A stretch of DNA of 64,000 nt from Watersipora subatra (taxonomy: Eukaryota > Bryozoa > Gymnolaemata > Cheilostomatida > Watersiporidae). Under the pieces are notes generated by a model. That model did no database searches. It was not told the origin of the DNA and saw only the letters and a program-made list of their open reading frames with translations. The position numbers were made by a program, and so were the translations under genes. The stretch is taken from the NCBI RefSeq assembly GCF_963576615.1, contig NC_088711.1, positions 10,038,869 to 10,102,868 on the forward strand, read 5' to 3'. Positions 31,511 through 43,059 of the stretch are shown one piece after another. The first letter of the stretch is position 1. Every line of letters starts with the position of its first letter.

Positions 31511-34500
31511 TTAGTACCTGCGACGGTAGTATTGGCAGAAATAATCATTGTTATATGTCCTGATCGTATTTTTGCCATGCTTCGCAATATGTGCCTGTTG
31601 ATGGATCCTTTCAGCAAGCTGTATTGCCTCATCATAGTAGAACAGTGCATGAGAAAAATCTTTTGTGACTTCGTAGTATCGACCAAACTTTTCATGTGCA
31701 ATCATGTAATCACGAGTAGGATTCGCCTCTGAGTCCATCTTCAGCTCTTGGAGAGACTTTTCAAAGGTTGAGATGATCGTTGCAGGACGTTCAGCCAGTA
31801 AATGATTTACCCTTGCCAGTTTGACTCCATGTGTTACCCAGCCTTTTGTACCACGCTCAACAATTAGTTCAAGATGCTTTTTAGCTTCTGTAAGATACCC
31901 TATGCGTGAACAGTTTCTTATAGTTGCATAATTGTAGTACTCATCCACGAGGAATCTCAGAACTTCAAATGGATACCGTGGACGTGTACCTGTTCATAGA
32001 ACAATAATTATTAGTATTAAAATATGTGTATACTAATGAATGCCAGGTGTTGTAATAAAAATCAGCTTATAAACAATGGCAGGTAATGCGGTTGACATTG
32101 GCTAATTTGGGTAACTTGAAGCTGGTATATTGTTAAACTTGCTATAATAAGAGCCGTCAAAGCCGTGATTCGTGACGCCATCTCTAGTGACGTTACGTGT
32201 CACACAGCATCGTTATGCTTATTTGATATAATGACTATGTGCACGATTAATTCATTGTATCGCAAGTAGACCGTGTGGCTTAATGGGTTAACTCGCTGCC
32301 TCTAGAACTGGCGGTTACGAGTTTCAATTCAGTGCAATGCGGATTGTTCGTTGCTAGATTTCAATTGTTATAGCTGGATACACACTTGACAGATGGAGAT
32401 TTACATATATATATTATATATATAATATATATATTATATATATATATATACATGTTCATAGATAAAACCGATTGCAAATATAAATAATTCCTCTATATAT
32501 ATCATACACTCGAATATAAATCTGACAAATTTAAGATGATATATAGGTATATTTTTTAAACCTAAAATGTATTGTTGGAAGAATTATATCCTATACTGTC
32601 ATACCTTGACATCAGGGATTACGTGTTTGTCCCAATTTCCATTTCCATAACATTTCCATAATTCATTTCCATATTATTTCCATTTCTATAACATTTCCAT
32701 AATTTATTTCCATATTATTTCCATAATTCATTTCCATATTATTTCCATAACATTTCCATAGTTTTTTCCATTTCCATAACATTTCCATAATTTATTTCCA
32801 TATTATTTCCATTTCCATAACATTTCCACAATTTATTTCTATATTATTTCCATTTCCATAATTCATTTCCATATTATTTCCATAACATTTCCATAATTTA
32901 TTTCCATATTTTTTCCATTTCCATAACATTTCAATAATTCATTTCTATATTATTTCCATTTCCATAACATTTCCATATTTCTAAAATAAAATTTCCATAT
33001 CCATTTCCATAAAATTATGGAAATATTTATGTTTATGAAAATGGATATGGAAAAGTAAACATTTCCATAATATGTTTAGCGATCCCTGGTGTGTACGTAT
33101 GTGTGCGCGCTTGCGTATCAAATGAGCGTGTGTGTGTGCAATCGTCCAATCTTCCCGAACATCTGATTAATTTATACATAATATGAATATGATATTTGCT
33201 TGCTAATATACTTTATTTAGGGTCCAGGCAACATCAAAGCTGTATGCTACCATTGCCTATAACTGAGCCAGAGACGATTTGAGATAGTTTCTTTCAGACT
33301 CCCTTAATAGTTTCTGTAATACCACTGACGTTAGCTGGGTGTGTGGTACCATTGTCTGTACAAGTAGCCAAGTCCCGAGACAATTTGAGTTAATTTCTTC
33401 CAGACCCCTTTAATAGTTTTTGTAATATCACGAATGTTAGCTGGGTTTGTGTACTACCATTGTCTATACATGTAGCCTAGTCTATACAATATAACTCCCC
33501 TCTGTTTATATCTTGGATTACGTGTATGTTACAATTTCCATAATTCATTTCTATATTATTTCCATTTCCATAAAATTTCCATAATTCATTTCCATAATTT
33601 CCATTTCCTTTCCATAATTTCCGTATTATTTCCATTTCCATAATTCATTTCCATATTATTTCTATTTCCATAACATTTCCATAATTCATTTCCATATATT
33701 TTTCCATTTCCATAACATTTCCATAATTTATTTCTATATTTTTTCCATTTCCATAACATTTCCATAATTTATTTCCATATTATTTCCATTTCCATAACCT
33801 TTCCATAATTTATTTCCATATTATCTCCATTTCCATAACATTTCCATAATTCATTTCCATATTATTTCCATTTCCATAACATTTCCATAATTCATTTCCA
33901 TATTATTTCCATAACATTTCCATATTTCTAAAATAAAATTTCCATATCCATTTCCATAAAATTATGGAAATATTTATGTTTATGGAAATGGATATGGAAA
34001 AGTAAATATTTCCATAATATGTTTAGCGATCCCTGCTTGACATACAAGCTTAATGCGCCTTGGGAATGAGCTTGTATGTCAATTTACTCGTGTCTGAAGG
34101 CAGTCACCTGTCTCTTTCGAGACAGCCATTGTGGATATTGGCAGCCTGAGAGACTTGACAGCAGCGCGTTCGGTGCACGAAACTTGTGACGCTATGTAAC
34201 ACGAAATTTAAATGTAACTTAATTGAATTTAGCTTACTGAACACACTTGAACCTATGTTTTAATATTTTCCTAAACTTACTTCATTTTTGTTGTCCTATT
34301 TTTTATTATATATGCTTCCGGTTTGGCGCTTTTTGCCTCGTGTTCACTATAACTCTTAGCCAACCTTTTGGAAAAAATTTTCAAACTGATTCGAGGAGAA
34401 AGACTGACCGATGCTGTTCTTGAAAGCGGCCTGTCGTATACTTGGCTATCGAGAACTGTCTTGTATGCTCATATCTCAAAGGTTACCCATATCGCAAGAA

Positions 34501-37500
34501 AGGAACTTGCTTGAAAGTCTGCATGTAGAGACATTTTCACAATGCCATAAACCACAGCCATTCATATTGCGATCACATACCTGTGCGAGCCCGGTACTGT
34601 TTTTCCACAGCTGGTTTTTCGCGGTTGTACAAGTCAATTGCCCATAAATTCAGAAGAGCCTGCGAAATGTTGGATGAGCACATGAAATACCAATCTGGAC
34701 TCTCACTACATTCTCGACTGAGATCAAGCGCTTTCGTAAACCACTGTGTTTTATCCCGTAGGTCTTCAGTCTCATACGCAATCTCAAGGCTAAGCTTTCC
34801 GATCCTCATTCTGAATTTTCTGTCACAGCGGTATCTATGCTGGCACTTCTCAGCTTCACCTATGCATGTTTCAAGTGAATACTCATTACAGCCAAGGTCA
34901 TCTTTACATGCTTCCACGAGTTGGACAAGTTCACGTTCCAGAGCAGTGTCAGTACGTTTCCACACAATCGATGTTCGCACTTCTGCGATCAACAAGAAAA
35001 GGTCTCCACGATATTTATTTGTGCAGGCTTTAGATAATGTGAGGAAGTTAAGAAAGGTTTTTTTAAGAATTTCTGTGAAGAAATCTTGTTTGCGAAGAGA
35101 GGTTTTTTCCTTGAGTATTCCCACTAATATTTTAGTGTGAAAGTAACAGCAGTAAGCCACAAGGTCGTCATCCTTAGTGAACGATTGTGCTTCCTCTGTA
35201 CATTCTTCAAATATCTGACAGCTTTTATCTCTAGCCTTCTCTGAGCGATCTGTCCTAGCTAACCAATAGGCATAGTCTACTTTGGCGTAAAACCGTGCTT
35301 TTCCACTTCGATTAGAATACGATTTCAAGACCCTTGTTGCTATTTCTTCTAGCTCATCTCGATGGTCACCTGTTTTCAGCAGATGTGCACCTTTGTTACA
35401 GAGAGCCTGAATGCCATCGGGATCCTTATCCAGTGCAGTGCGAATTAACTGATCTGCGTGTGCATATTTTTCGTACAGTAGACATGTAGCAGCGTCATAG
35501 TTAATACATCGTTTATAGCCTAACGCTAACGGAGTTCTTGTTTCAATCAAACCGTACTTGTTCCTAATGGTTGCCGGAGAAAGCTCTATGTTCAAGAGTG
35601 AGAACGCAAAACTATAGAAGAACTTGTGGAAATCATTCTCCGAAATCCAATGATCAACTACAAGCAATACAACAGTGATTTATCTGGCAAGTGAAATTTC
35701 CCATGTGATTATATAGTGAGCAGTTTGCAACATCAAATACGCTTCATTTGAAGAATGAACGTATAAACAAGTACAAATAGGCCTGAGGTTAGCCTGTCTT
35801 GACAAACTGTTGTTTTTGCGGAGTTGTCCCCCAGCAAGTGCGGCTAGCAAAACAGCAGCTTGTCACAAGACGCACTGCACCTGATGCGTCAGCTGCACTG
35901 AAAGGTAGTTGTTCTTTTCCATCTATGTGGTTATGCTATGTCGGTCGCTCCATTGGTAATCATAACACATTTCGCGCAAAAATTTTTGTAGAAAAATTAA
36001 GATAAGAACGTTTAACCAGAGACCAGTCTCTGCGGTAAACTTTAGTAGAACTTAGAAACTTAGGCAACAGCAACAACTAAACATGTCATTATTTGTGCGC
36101 TCAGTCAGTTTTATTTCTATTTTTGTATCAGTCAGTATTATTTGTTCTTATTGATTTTATTTGTAATTTATTTTATTCTTAAGTTCTACTAAATTTTACA
36201 GCAATGACTAGCCTTTGGTTAAACGTTTTAATCTTATAATTTTCTACATAAATTTTTGCGCGAAATCCGTTATGATTACCAATGGAGCGACCGACATAAC
36301 GTCGCAGCCAAGCAGCATAGACAGAAGAGAACAACTCCCTTTCAGTGCAGCTGATGCATCAGGTGCAGTGCGTCTTGTGACAAGTTGTTGTTTCGCTCGC
36401 CGCGCTTGCCGGGGGACAACTCCGTAAAAACAACAGTTTGTCAAGACAGGCTAGCCTGAAGTGTTCTAGAATAATTATCATAAGCTCTTTGTGCCTTAAG
36501 TTCAAGCCAACTCTGAAAACGTAATTTAAATCTACCTATATAAAATGTGAGTTTCATGCCAAATCAAGTCCATCTACTCAGTCTGGTATCTAACATCGAC
36601 GATAAGCTAATTTTTATGACTGTTATTTCTGCTATGTAAGACTGCTCTCGCCTACTGGCAGGACCACTTTACAAAAATCTGTTCCGCTATAAATGTTTTA
36701 TGTAGAACAACAGATTCCACAAAACATTAATAGTGCATGTCACACTTTGACATACACTATCAATGACAGCTTTACTACGCCTCCAGTTGTTGACTAGCTG
36801 ATGACAGCAAAATTGTACCTAGGCTGAAGCATTTACTTTAGATTTTGCAGGGCTGACCAACGTGTTAAAGGAGAAACTTTTTTAATAGCCAATTATTTGT
36901 GAACTTAAAAACAATCGTACATGTTTACGTTTAAATAGAAAATAAAATGCAGCCTGGTTCGTCAAACATTGCAAGAAGCTTGCAATACTAATATACTAGA
37001 TGGTCTACTAGTGTAGTTGGAATTCAAAGATTAACTTTAATGCAAAATGAAGAAACAAGAGGCAAACCTGATGATACCCACTATGAAATTCTTCTAGACA
37101 AATATTCTAGACACTATTCTAGACAAATATTAGGCAGGCACTAATAACTGTCAAAAATCTGATATCTTACTGCAACTGTAGAAACAGATAAGATATAGCC
37201 TAACTCCTTAAATACGCTCTGAAAAAGAGCAAAAAATTTTGTGAAACTTTACGCTGATTCTCTATAGCTTCCATGTGTTTAGTGTGACTAACTGCATCCT
37301 AGTGTATATTATACTTACACTTCAGTAGGTCATCAATAAAATTTTGTTGTCCTCCAATGCAATAAACAGATTCTGCTTTATCATTTGTTTTATAAAGAAA
37401 CTCCTCTCTTTCTTCCCGTTTGATTTCATTGAGGAGCATCCACAGGACCATCGGACAGTTTGATTGAGCAGCAAGATGTAGTGCGGTATCTCCATCTGGT

Positions 37501-39102
37501 GTTGGTTTTAGAATGCATCTCATTAACTCCTCATGGGACAGCGACTGAAAGAAAACTTCCAAGACCTCGATGCTTATCGTTTTTACAGCAACATGCAGTG
37601 CTGTCATCCCTTGCTCGTCCTTCTTGTTAATTTCAGCCTCGGGCGTCGTATTACACAAATTATCTAATCGCAAACCTACCAAATGTCTGTCACCCTTTTT
37701 AGCCAGTTCATGCAGGCTTGAGCTGTTTACCGTTCGGACAGTTATAAGTAGTTGCTGAAGCAAAGATGACTCTGTTGTGTAGTTCGCAGGGTAACAATTA
37801 TCGTTATCCCTGGCATCAAGAAGATTAGTACAGTCATCAGCTGCCTCATCTAGCAAAATGATAACCGTTTTAACATCCCCTTCGGCTACAGCGATGTGCA
37901 ATGCTGTCTTCCCATCAGCTGCCTGACATAATAAATAATGCCATTTTTCGTCTTTCGGGAACTTATCCATTAGAGTTTTGACAGTTTTGGATGAATTTCC
38001 ACCAGCTGCTGCACAGTGCAGCAGAGTCAAACCTCTGCTATCTGAAGTTCTCGTCTGAGCAACATCCAATTGCTGTTCCAATGACAATTTGTTCATCATA
38101 GATGTCACGCGTTCTTCATCATCCATATAACACAACCAAGACAACGAGTTCCAGCCCATTTCATCGACTTTAGTGCAAAAGTCAGTCCTGTTTTCAGGAG
38201 GAACCATCTCTAATATAAAGGAGATGATTTCAGAGCTGTTATGAATACGTTGCACTGAAATTGAACTCCATGGCTCCGCTGCATTGCTTTCGTTTAACAA
38301 TACAAGATCGCCATCAAGTGAAGCATTGGTTGCCAGTAGATTATCCCCTGTGCGATCTACTTCAACAAGTATTTGCCCAGTTTCATCATTAACCAGTGAA
38401 AAGCTATTCACAGAGTTGATCGCTACACGCCTCACACCTCGGCTTGGGCAGTCTATCTTGCTGCTATCCATGATAGCAAAGGTCAGTTCTACTCCATTAT
38501 ATTTCATCGAGAATATTGAATTGCTTATATCAGCGAGTCCAATAAAATGACTTGATGTGGCTACACCTGAATTTGCATCTCTGTCATTTTGTTGATGCTG
38601 TGAAAATGATGTAGCTTGTCTAACAAAACAAATTTTCGAGGTGCCATCACCCACAATCGGACATCCAGGAATATACATTCCTTTGTGTCGTTGCTCATGT
38701 AAATAACGCTTGATATCAAGTGTGTCATTTCTTGCAACAGCTCTTCTAATTCTTGTGGTATCTTCATGGGCAACGTGTTGTATGACTAACCCTGAATCAC
38801 AAAATGATCAGAAAATTAAGCAAAGTTAGTAGGGAGAAGGAAAATGCACATATAATAAATGCCCTACAAAAACACAAGCGATTATCTACACAAAATGATT
38901 TAATACATTTAGCATAATGATCAGCAGACAGTATCATGAAGGATATCAAATATTAAAATTCTGATGTAGAAATCATTGAGCTCAAATTGAATCAGTGACA
39001 TAATGAAGTTTGATGATTGTGTACCACAATAGTTAGTTTAGTAAGCAGCATAAAAAAGCAAAGAGTAAATTACTTTCATGACTCACCAGATGGTCGAGGC
39101 AT
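31511..39102 (-). CDS. Ankyrin-repeat/TPR-like protein (4 coding exons, ~1,014 aa)
   Basis: Predicted coding exons on the - strand: 39102-39087 (within 39129-39087), 38791-37319, 35657-34581 and 31989-31511. All junctions are GT-AG and phases agree throughout, giving 1,015 codons with the stop. The start is the ATG at 39102 (MPRPSG). The acceptor before 39129 implies an upstream non-coding exon, though the frame is also open to that acceptor. Residues about 44-250 have no recognised fold. About five ankyrin repeats follow (GLTLLHCAAAGG near 259, DGKTALHIAVAEG near 298, SLHELAKKGD, QGMTALHVAV, DGDTALHLAA near 439). Exons 3-4 are helical TPR-like repeats (AHADQLIRTALDKDPDGIQA; ALFYYDEAIQLAERIH), reminiscent of IFIT-type proteins. 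There is no signal peptide or membrane segment. Likely a cytosolic scaffold; I do not know its function. Confidence 0.85.
32034..32403 (+). mobile_element. tRNA-derived SINE in ankyrin/TPR gene intron 3
   Basis: Shares ATCAGCTTATAAACAATG with the 25.2-kb copy. Its tRNA-like part is better kept: GTGTGGCTTAATGGGTTAAC near 32272 and the B-box-like GAGTTTCAATTC near 32319. It ends in an AT microsatellite (32404-32453). Confidence 0.7.
32404..32453. repeat. AT-rich microsatellite after SINE
   Basis: Imperfect TATA tract directly downstream of the SINE tail. Confidence 0.8.
32622..33090. repeat. TTTCCATAA minisatellite inside hAT-like ends, copy 1
   Basis: Dozens of iterations of CATTTCCATAA / TTCATTTCCATATTATT. 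The stretch starts with CAGGGATTACGTGT and finishes with TTTAGCGATCCCTG, which resemble an imperfect inverted repeat of hAT type. Near 33000-33060 the strand asymmetry flips (TTATGGAAATATTTATG), forming a hairpin just inside the right end. No clear 8-bp target duplication. Confidence 0.7.
33200..33480. repeat. ~135-bp tandem duplication
   Basis: Two diverged units, near 33230-33340 and 33360-33480. They share ACCATTGTCT, TTTCAGACTCC/TTCCAGACCCC, TTAATAGTTT, TGTAAT and TTAGCTGGGT in order. It lies between the two minisatellite elements. Confidence 0.65.
33520..34036. repeat. TTTCCATAA minisatellite inside hAT-like ends, copy 2
   Basis: Same architecture as 32622-33090, ending with the same hairpin and TTTAGCGATCCCTG. 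The left end is less well kept (TTGGATTACGTGT). The two copies differ in the number and arrangement of internal units. Confidence 0.7.
34036..34522. repeat. Dispersed repeat, inverted partner of 1-690
   Basis: Reverse complement of blocks in the first 690 bp of the window, including GACATACAAGCTTAATGCG and ACTATAACTCTTAGCCAACC. It lies in intron 3 of the ankyrin/TPR gene, ending about 60 bp from exon 3. Confidence 0.5.
35790..36454. mobile_element. Long-TIR foldback element with 9-bp duplication (MULE-like)
   Basis: Intron 2 of the ankyrin/TPR gene. Arms of about 265 bp (35790-36055 and 36181-36454) are inverted copies starting TAGCCTGTCTTGACAAACTG, with only about 125 bp between them. Flanks are GCCTGAGGT and GCCTGAAGT, a 9-bp direct repeat with one mismatch. 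Very long TIRs plus a 9-bp duplication suggest the Mutator superfamily. Both arms contain mirror-image open frames that are not genes. Confidence 0.8.
38792..39086 (-). other. Intron 1 of the ankyrin/TPR gene
   Basis: The donor GTGAGT abuts 39087 and the acceptor TTGTGATTCAG abuts 38791 on the - strand. Nothing else recognised inside. Confidence 0.7.
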
Positions 39103-39129
39103 GGCACTCAACAATAAGTTTCTATCAAC

Positions 39130-39710
39130 CTGTAAATACAAAATTGTTACAATATAGTGAATTTCGTGATTTTTTTAGCAAATTAATTAGAAAATAACAA
39201 TTCTCTAAATAACTTGCAAACTCCAAAAGAAACAAAGTAAGGGGTACAACATATAAAACCCGTTTGTCCCATGAAAAGATTTGCCTTACAGCAGTAATTT
39301 TGTACTGATGATGGACTATTTCCATGCATTTTGAAGCTTTAACTTCAACAGTAAAGAAAATCTACATGTATAAGTTGCAAAACACTTGAACAAATAGCTG
39401 ATGTCAAAATACCTTAAGCCTGGCAAATAAAAATTTAATGTTACCAGTTTCTGACGCTATGGACAGGCTTGCAAATAGATTCACAAAATGGATTCCAAAA
39501 GTAGATTCAAAGTGAAAAGAGGGAATGCACAAATTGATATATTTGCTGCATGTTGTCTGCCATAAAAAGGAAAACAGATTCATAGATTTACAAATGTGTG
39601 AATGAGTAATTTAAAAGTGATTCGTTAATGCTTATTACAAACTATATGCTTATACTGCTATGTTTGTGTGTTACTAGTTGGAGTTACCTATTAGTATTAA
39701 GTTTTTACGT
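39130..39710. other. 5' region of the ankyrin/TPR gene, nothing recognised
   Basis: AT-rich DNA upstream of the acceptor at 39130-39132. It should contain a 5' UTR exon and promoter, but none can be defined from sequence alone. Confidence 0.4.
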
Positions 39711-40170
39711 CTAACAAACCTATCATTGATTTAATAGATACAGCATAAAAGATATATACCGTAAAACCTCTATTTGAACACCACCTCTATTAGACTGCCA
39801 CCTTTATTTGAACGCCACCTCTATTTGAACACCACCTCTATTTGAATGCCACCTTTATTTAAAAGCCACCTCTATTTGACCGTCACCTTTATTTGAACTC
39901 TATTTGATCGCCACAATAAAAAAGTTGAAAAATACATGTGACAAACCTATCATTGATTTAATAGAAACCGCAAAAAAATATATATCATAAAACCTCTATT
40001 TGACCGCCACCTTTATTTGAACGCCACCTCTATTTAAACACCACCTCTATTTGAACGTCACCTTTATTTGAACGCCACCTTTATTTGACCGCCACTATAG
40101 AAAAGGGTTGAAAAATACATGTGACAAACCTATCATTGATTTAATAGATACAGCATAAAAGATATGTATT
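39711..40170. repeat. ~20-bp iterated motif array with higher-order units
   Basis: Tandem copies of CTATTTGAACGCCACCT-type units at 39758-39915 and 39990-40100. They are embedded in about 200-bp higher-order repeats marked by ACAAACCTATCATTGATTTA near 39713, 39950 and 40127. The motif is the same as at the ends of the 23430-24747 transposon. Confidence 0.85.
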
Positions 40171-41265
40171 TATATATGATCATCACTTGAACTCCAACAA
40201 ACTCAAGCCCGGCATAGGCTTCCTTGAAATTAATTTAAAAAAATTGAACTTTGTTCTTCAAAGATAAATTGTTTTTTGAAAACAAGGAGCAAGTTAACCA
40301 TGATCCATAAAACTTTGCAATAGTTCTATTTGAAACAAATAACATAGTAAAGCATGATCAAAAATCATACACTTAGATTATTGCTGTACATTGTAAAATG
40401 TTATCTGGAAGTGGCAATGTGCAAATTTTACCTATCAAACTACACAGGTTTAGCAACGCTCTAATTATCAAAAAAGTTTAAAACATGCAATCGGAAAATG
40501 AAAAAATTAAGCCAAAAGCTACTTGGCAGACAGCCAGAAATTTTTATTCACATTTTTTGTTCACAAGTGTGAATTTCAAAATCCTGTGAATAGATAACTT
40601 CCACGAGGCATTCAGAAATTCTCTTTTTGCAGCTTTGAGGCATTTTCCATACAGATAAGCGAATTTGCAAACGCATATGCGAGTGGTGTAGCTATTGAGC
40701 TATGTAGCTCAAAGCATGTTAACTTTACAAGGTAATTGGCATATTTACTATAAATCACATAAGCAATGTCAAAAGAGGTTTTTGTTATGAGAATGCAATG
40801 CTCATGGGAGACTAACACAAATTAAGCTTAGTATACTAGAATGGACGCCGCTTAATGCACTCATGAATAATGTTATCAATTGGTTAATATTCTTGGAATT
40901 CCTCTTACCCGCCGAAAAGAACAATATGCATTACAAATATGCTGCTTACTGTATTCAATCAGTACATCGGTTATTGTTATCCATTTTTGCCAAACTGGAA
41001 ATAAACAAAATATGGAAACCATGATATTATGCTTTTAATTATGAGTAAAAAGAGAATAACCACTTTATTTTGTTCTGACGAAATGATAACACAATTTCTA
41101 AGACTTATTGTACAAAATTTTGGGAGACTTGTTAATTCTGTGATCCATAATTAATGTTTCTGTAAAGGTACCAGGTGAGCCGTTATAACGGCTTCACGTA
41201 GTGAAATACCTGTGCAAAGCCGACCATCCGGCTAGTTTATCTACAATATACATTTGTATATCTAT
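40171..41265. other. AT-rich intergenic DNA
   Basis: No open frame longer than 68 codons. A short palindrome (GCCGTTATAACGGC) is near 41180. Nothing else supported. Confidence 0.4.
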
Positions 41266-41269
41266 ATTT

Positions 41270-41703
41270 CTAAATGTTGGTATGTGTCTGTGTATGTCTC
41301 ACTATAACTATTAAAATCTTGGAATCAATAATCCGTATTGCAGATTTGATCTCGGACCCTCCCCTTCATCACTCTCATACCTTACCAATTAAGCCCACGA
41401 GCTTGATGGAATCATTAGGCGATATATGTCGTTATATGGGTGCGAATACGCTACCGCTCTCCGTTACGACGCAACATCATGGAGAGCAGTAGCGTAATTT
41501 TATGCATGCTCAACCGTGAGAGAGCAAGTAGTTAGCTCTTATTAGTAAGCTTACTCAAATTAGCTACTGGCAATGTGCCAGGCTAAATAAGCCTGCGTAA
41601 AGAAGCCTATTTAGAGAATAGCAAGTGCAGGCAACTACATTACCTCTCATTGTTTATAAGCTGATTTTTAATACCCGGACAACGCCAGGCATTCAGCTAG
41701 TAT
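41270..41703 (-). mobile_element. tRNA-derived SINE, - strand copy
   Basis: Read on the - strand it starts AGCTGAATGCCTGGCGTTG and contains ATCAGCTTATAAACAATGAG. It keeps GTGGGCTTAATTGGTAAGG followed by GTCCGAGATCAAATCTG, the clearest A- and B-box-like pair of the family here. It is close in sequence to 25171-25583. Confidence 0.75.
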
Positions 41704-41714
41704 ACCTATATAAA

Positions 41715-42063
41715 TGTGAGTGTTTGTCTGTCCATAAAGTTTTACTAACGAAAAAACCAATTCACAAAGGATTCAATCTTGCGACATTCGGTTCTGGAGG
41801 CGTCGAGCTTACAGATGAGACTACCCCTTCAACTGAGCATAGTGGTCAATAATAGTAAACATGTTCATTAAATCGGTTGAAATGTAACGATTACCAGCTG
41901 GCCTCACGGCCTCACTAGGTTAATGCCAATATTGTACGAGTAATAGAACAGCCTATAAACAGTTGCAATTAGTGTAGTGTCAAGGTATAGTAGGAGGTAA
42001 GGTAATGTAATATTTATAAGCTGTTTTTTATTCCCTGCGCAACGTAGGGAATTCAGCTGATAT
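41715..42063 (-). mobile_element. SINE family member, diverged, head-to-tail with the previous copy
   Basis: On the - strand it begins AGCTGAATTCCCTACGTTGC and AACAGCTTATAAATATTAC. The 3' part holds GGGGTAGTCTCATCTGTAAG and a degraded tRNA-like end. It lies directly beside the 41270-41703 copy in the same orientation. Confidence 0.6.
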
Positions 42064-42284
42064 CTTTTTAAAAACGAGAATGTGTATGGGTGCAGTGTCA
42101 AAGGATCTGCGTAATTGCGTCGTTGTGTAAACAGGTGAGGTAAGAAGCAGAGGCTTTTAGTGGTAGGAAAAAAGCCGCAACCCGCTTGCTTCAAAGGCAT
42201 TATAAAATTACCTGTGAAATATTGAAAAAATGCTAATGCTTGAATGACCAGTGTTACATTGGAAGAATGGCTCATAAAGATGAA

Positions 42285-42997
42285 TAATCAGCTGACAAAA
42301 ATATTGTACATGTACTCCTTGTTGACAACTGCACAGCGCATACTGTTAGTGTAACCATGAATAGCATAAAGTTAATCTTTCTACCAACCAATGCAACATC
42401 GCTTTTCCAGCCTTTGGATCAAAGAATCATTCGGTCATTAAAAGCTCATTACAGAAGAGAAATGCATGCCAATGTTTTATACTAAATTGAAGATGTTATA
42501 AAAATGAATGCAAATAACTGGGCACAAAAACTAATCTGCTCAAAGCCTTGCATTTGTTAGCCTTGTTGTGGAAGCGTGTTTCGGAAGAAACAATTCAAAA
42601 CTGTTTCAAGAAAGGGGGTTTCTCGAGTACCACTACAGCCACAACAATAGAGGGTTTGTTGCTAAAAACCAAGTGGCACGCGTAAACCCATCCACTTTGA
42701 GGAGTGGATGGTTGTGGACAATAACCTCCAGGTGGCTGCAAAGTTAACGGAGGCTGATGTCTGCGACGCTGTTACACAGGCTGGGGAGAATGAAGTAGTC
42801 ACTGACGATGACGTAGAGGAAAATCAACCAGCAGTGCACATTCCAACAAATAAGGAAATGCAGAAGCACTTCGCATGCTACAGTTTGGAATGCAAAATTA
42901 ATCTCCTTAACATGAGCTACATTATGAATACTTTATAAATGATTTGCTGCGAGAAGACATGAAGCAGACAAAGCTGGATGATTTCCTAAAAAAATAA
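42285..42997 (+). pseudogene. Tigger/pogo-type transposase C-terminal part, frameshifted
   Basis: VLLVDNCTAHTVSV near 42307 carries a catalytic Asp of the DDE domain. It is followed by IKLIFLPTNATSLFQPLDQR and IRSLKAHYRRE, the classic Tigger/CENP-B-like signature, then a stop. The frame 42708-42938 holds the acidic linker (DDDVEENQPAV). The end KQTKLDDFLKK, stop at 42997, is the usual C-terminus. The DNA-binding and N-terminal catalytic parts are missing. CAGTAGACGTTCCTATAACG near 43043 may be the right TIR. Confidence 0.8.
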
Positions 42998-43059
42998 TGT
43001 ATTGTACTGTGTCTGTTATAAGTATTACTGTTTATTAAACACAGTAGACGTTCCTATAA

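Noticed and set aside
34583-35140. 185-codon + strand frame
   Set aside because: Antisense shadow of the ankyrin/TPR gene exon 3, whose - strand reading has TPR-like repeats and matching phases.
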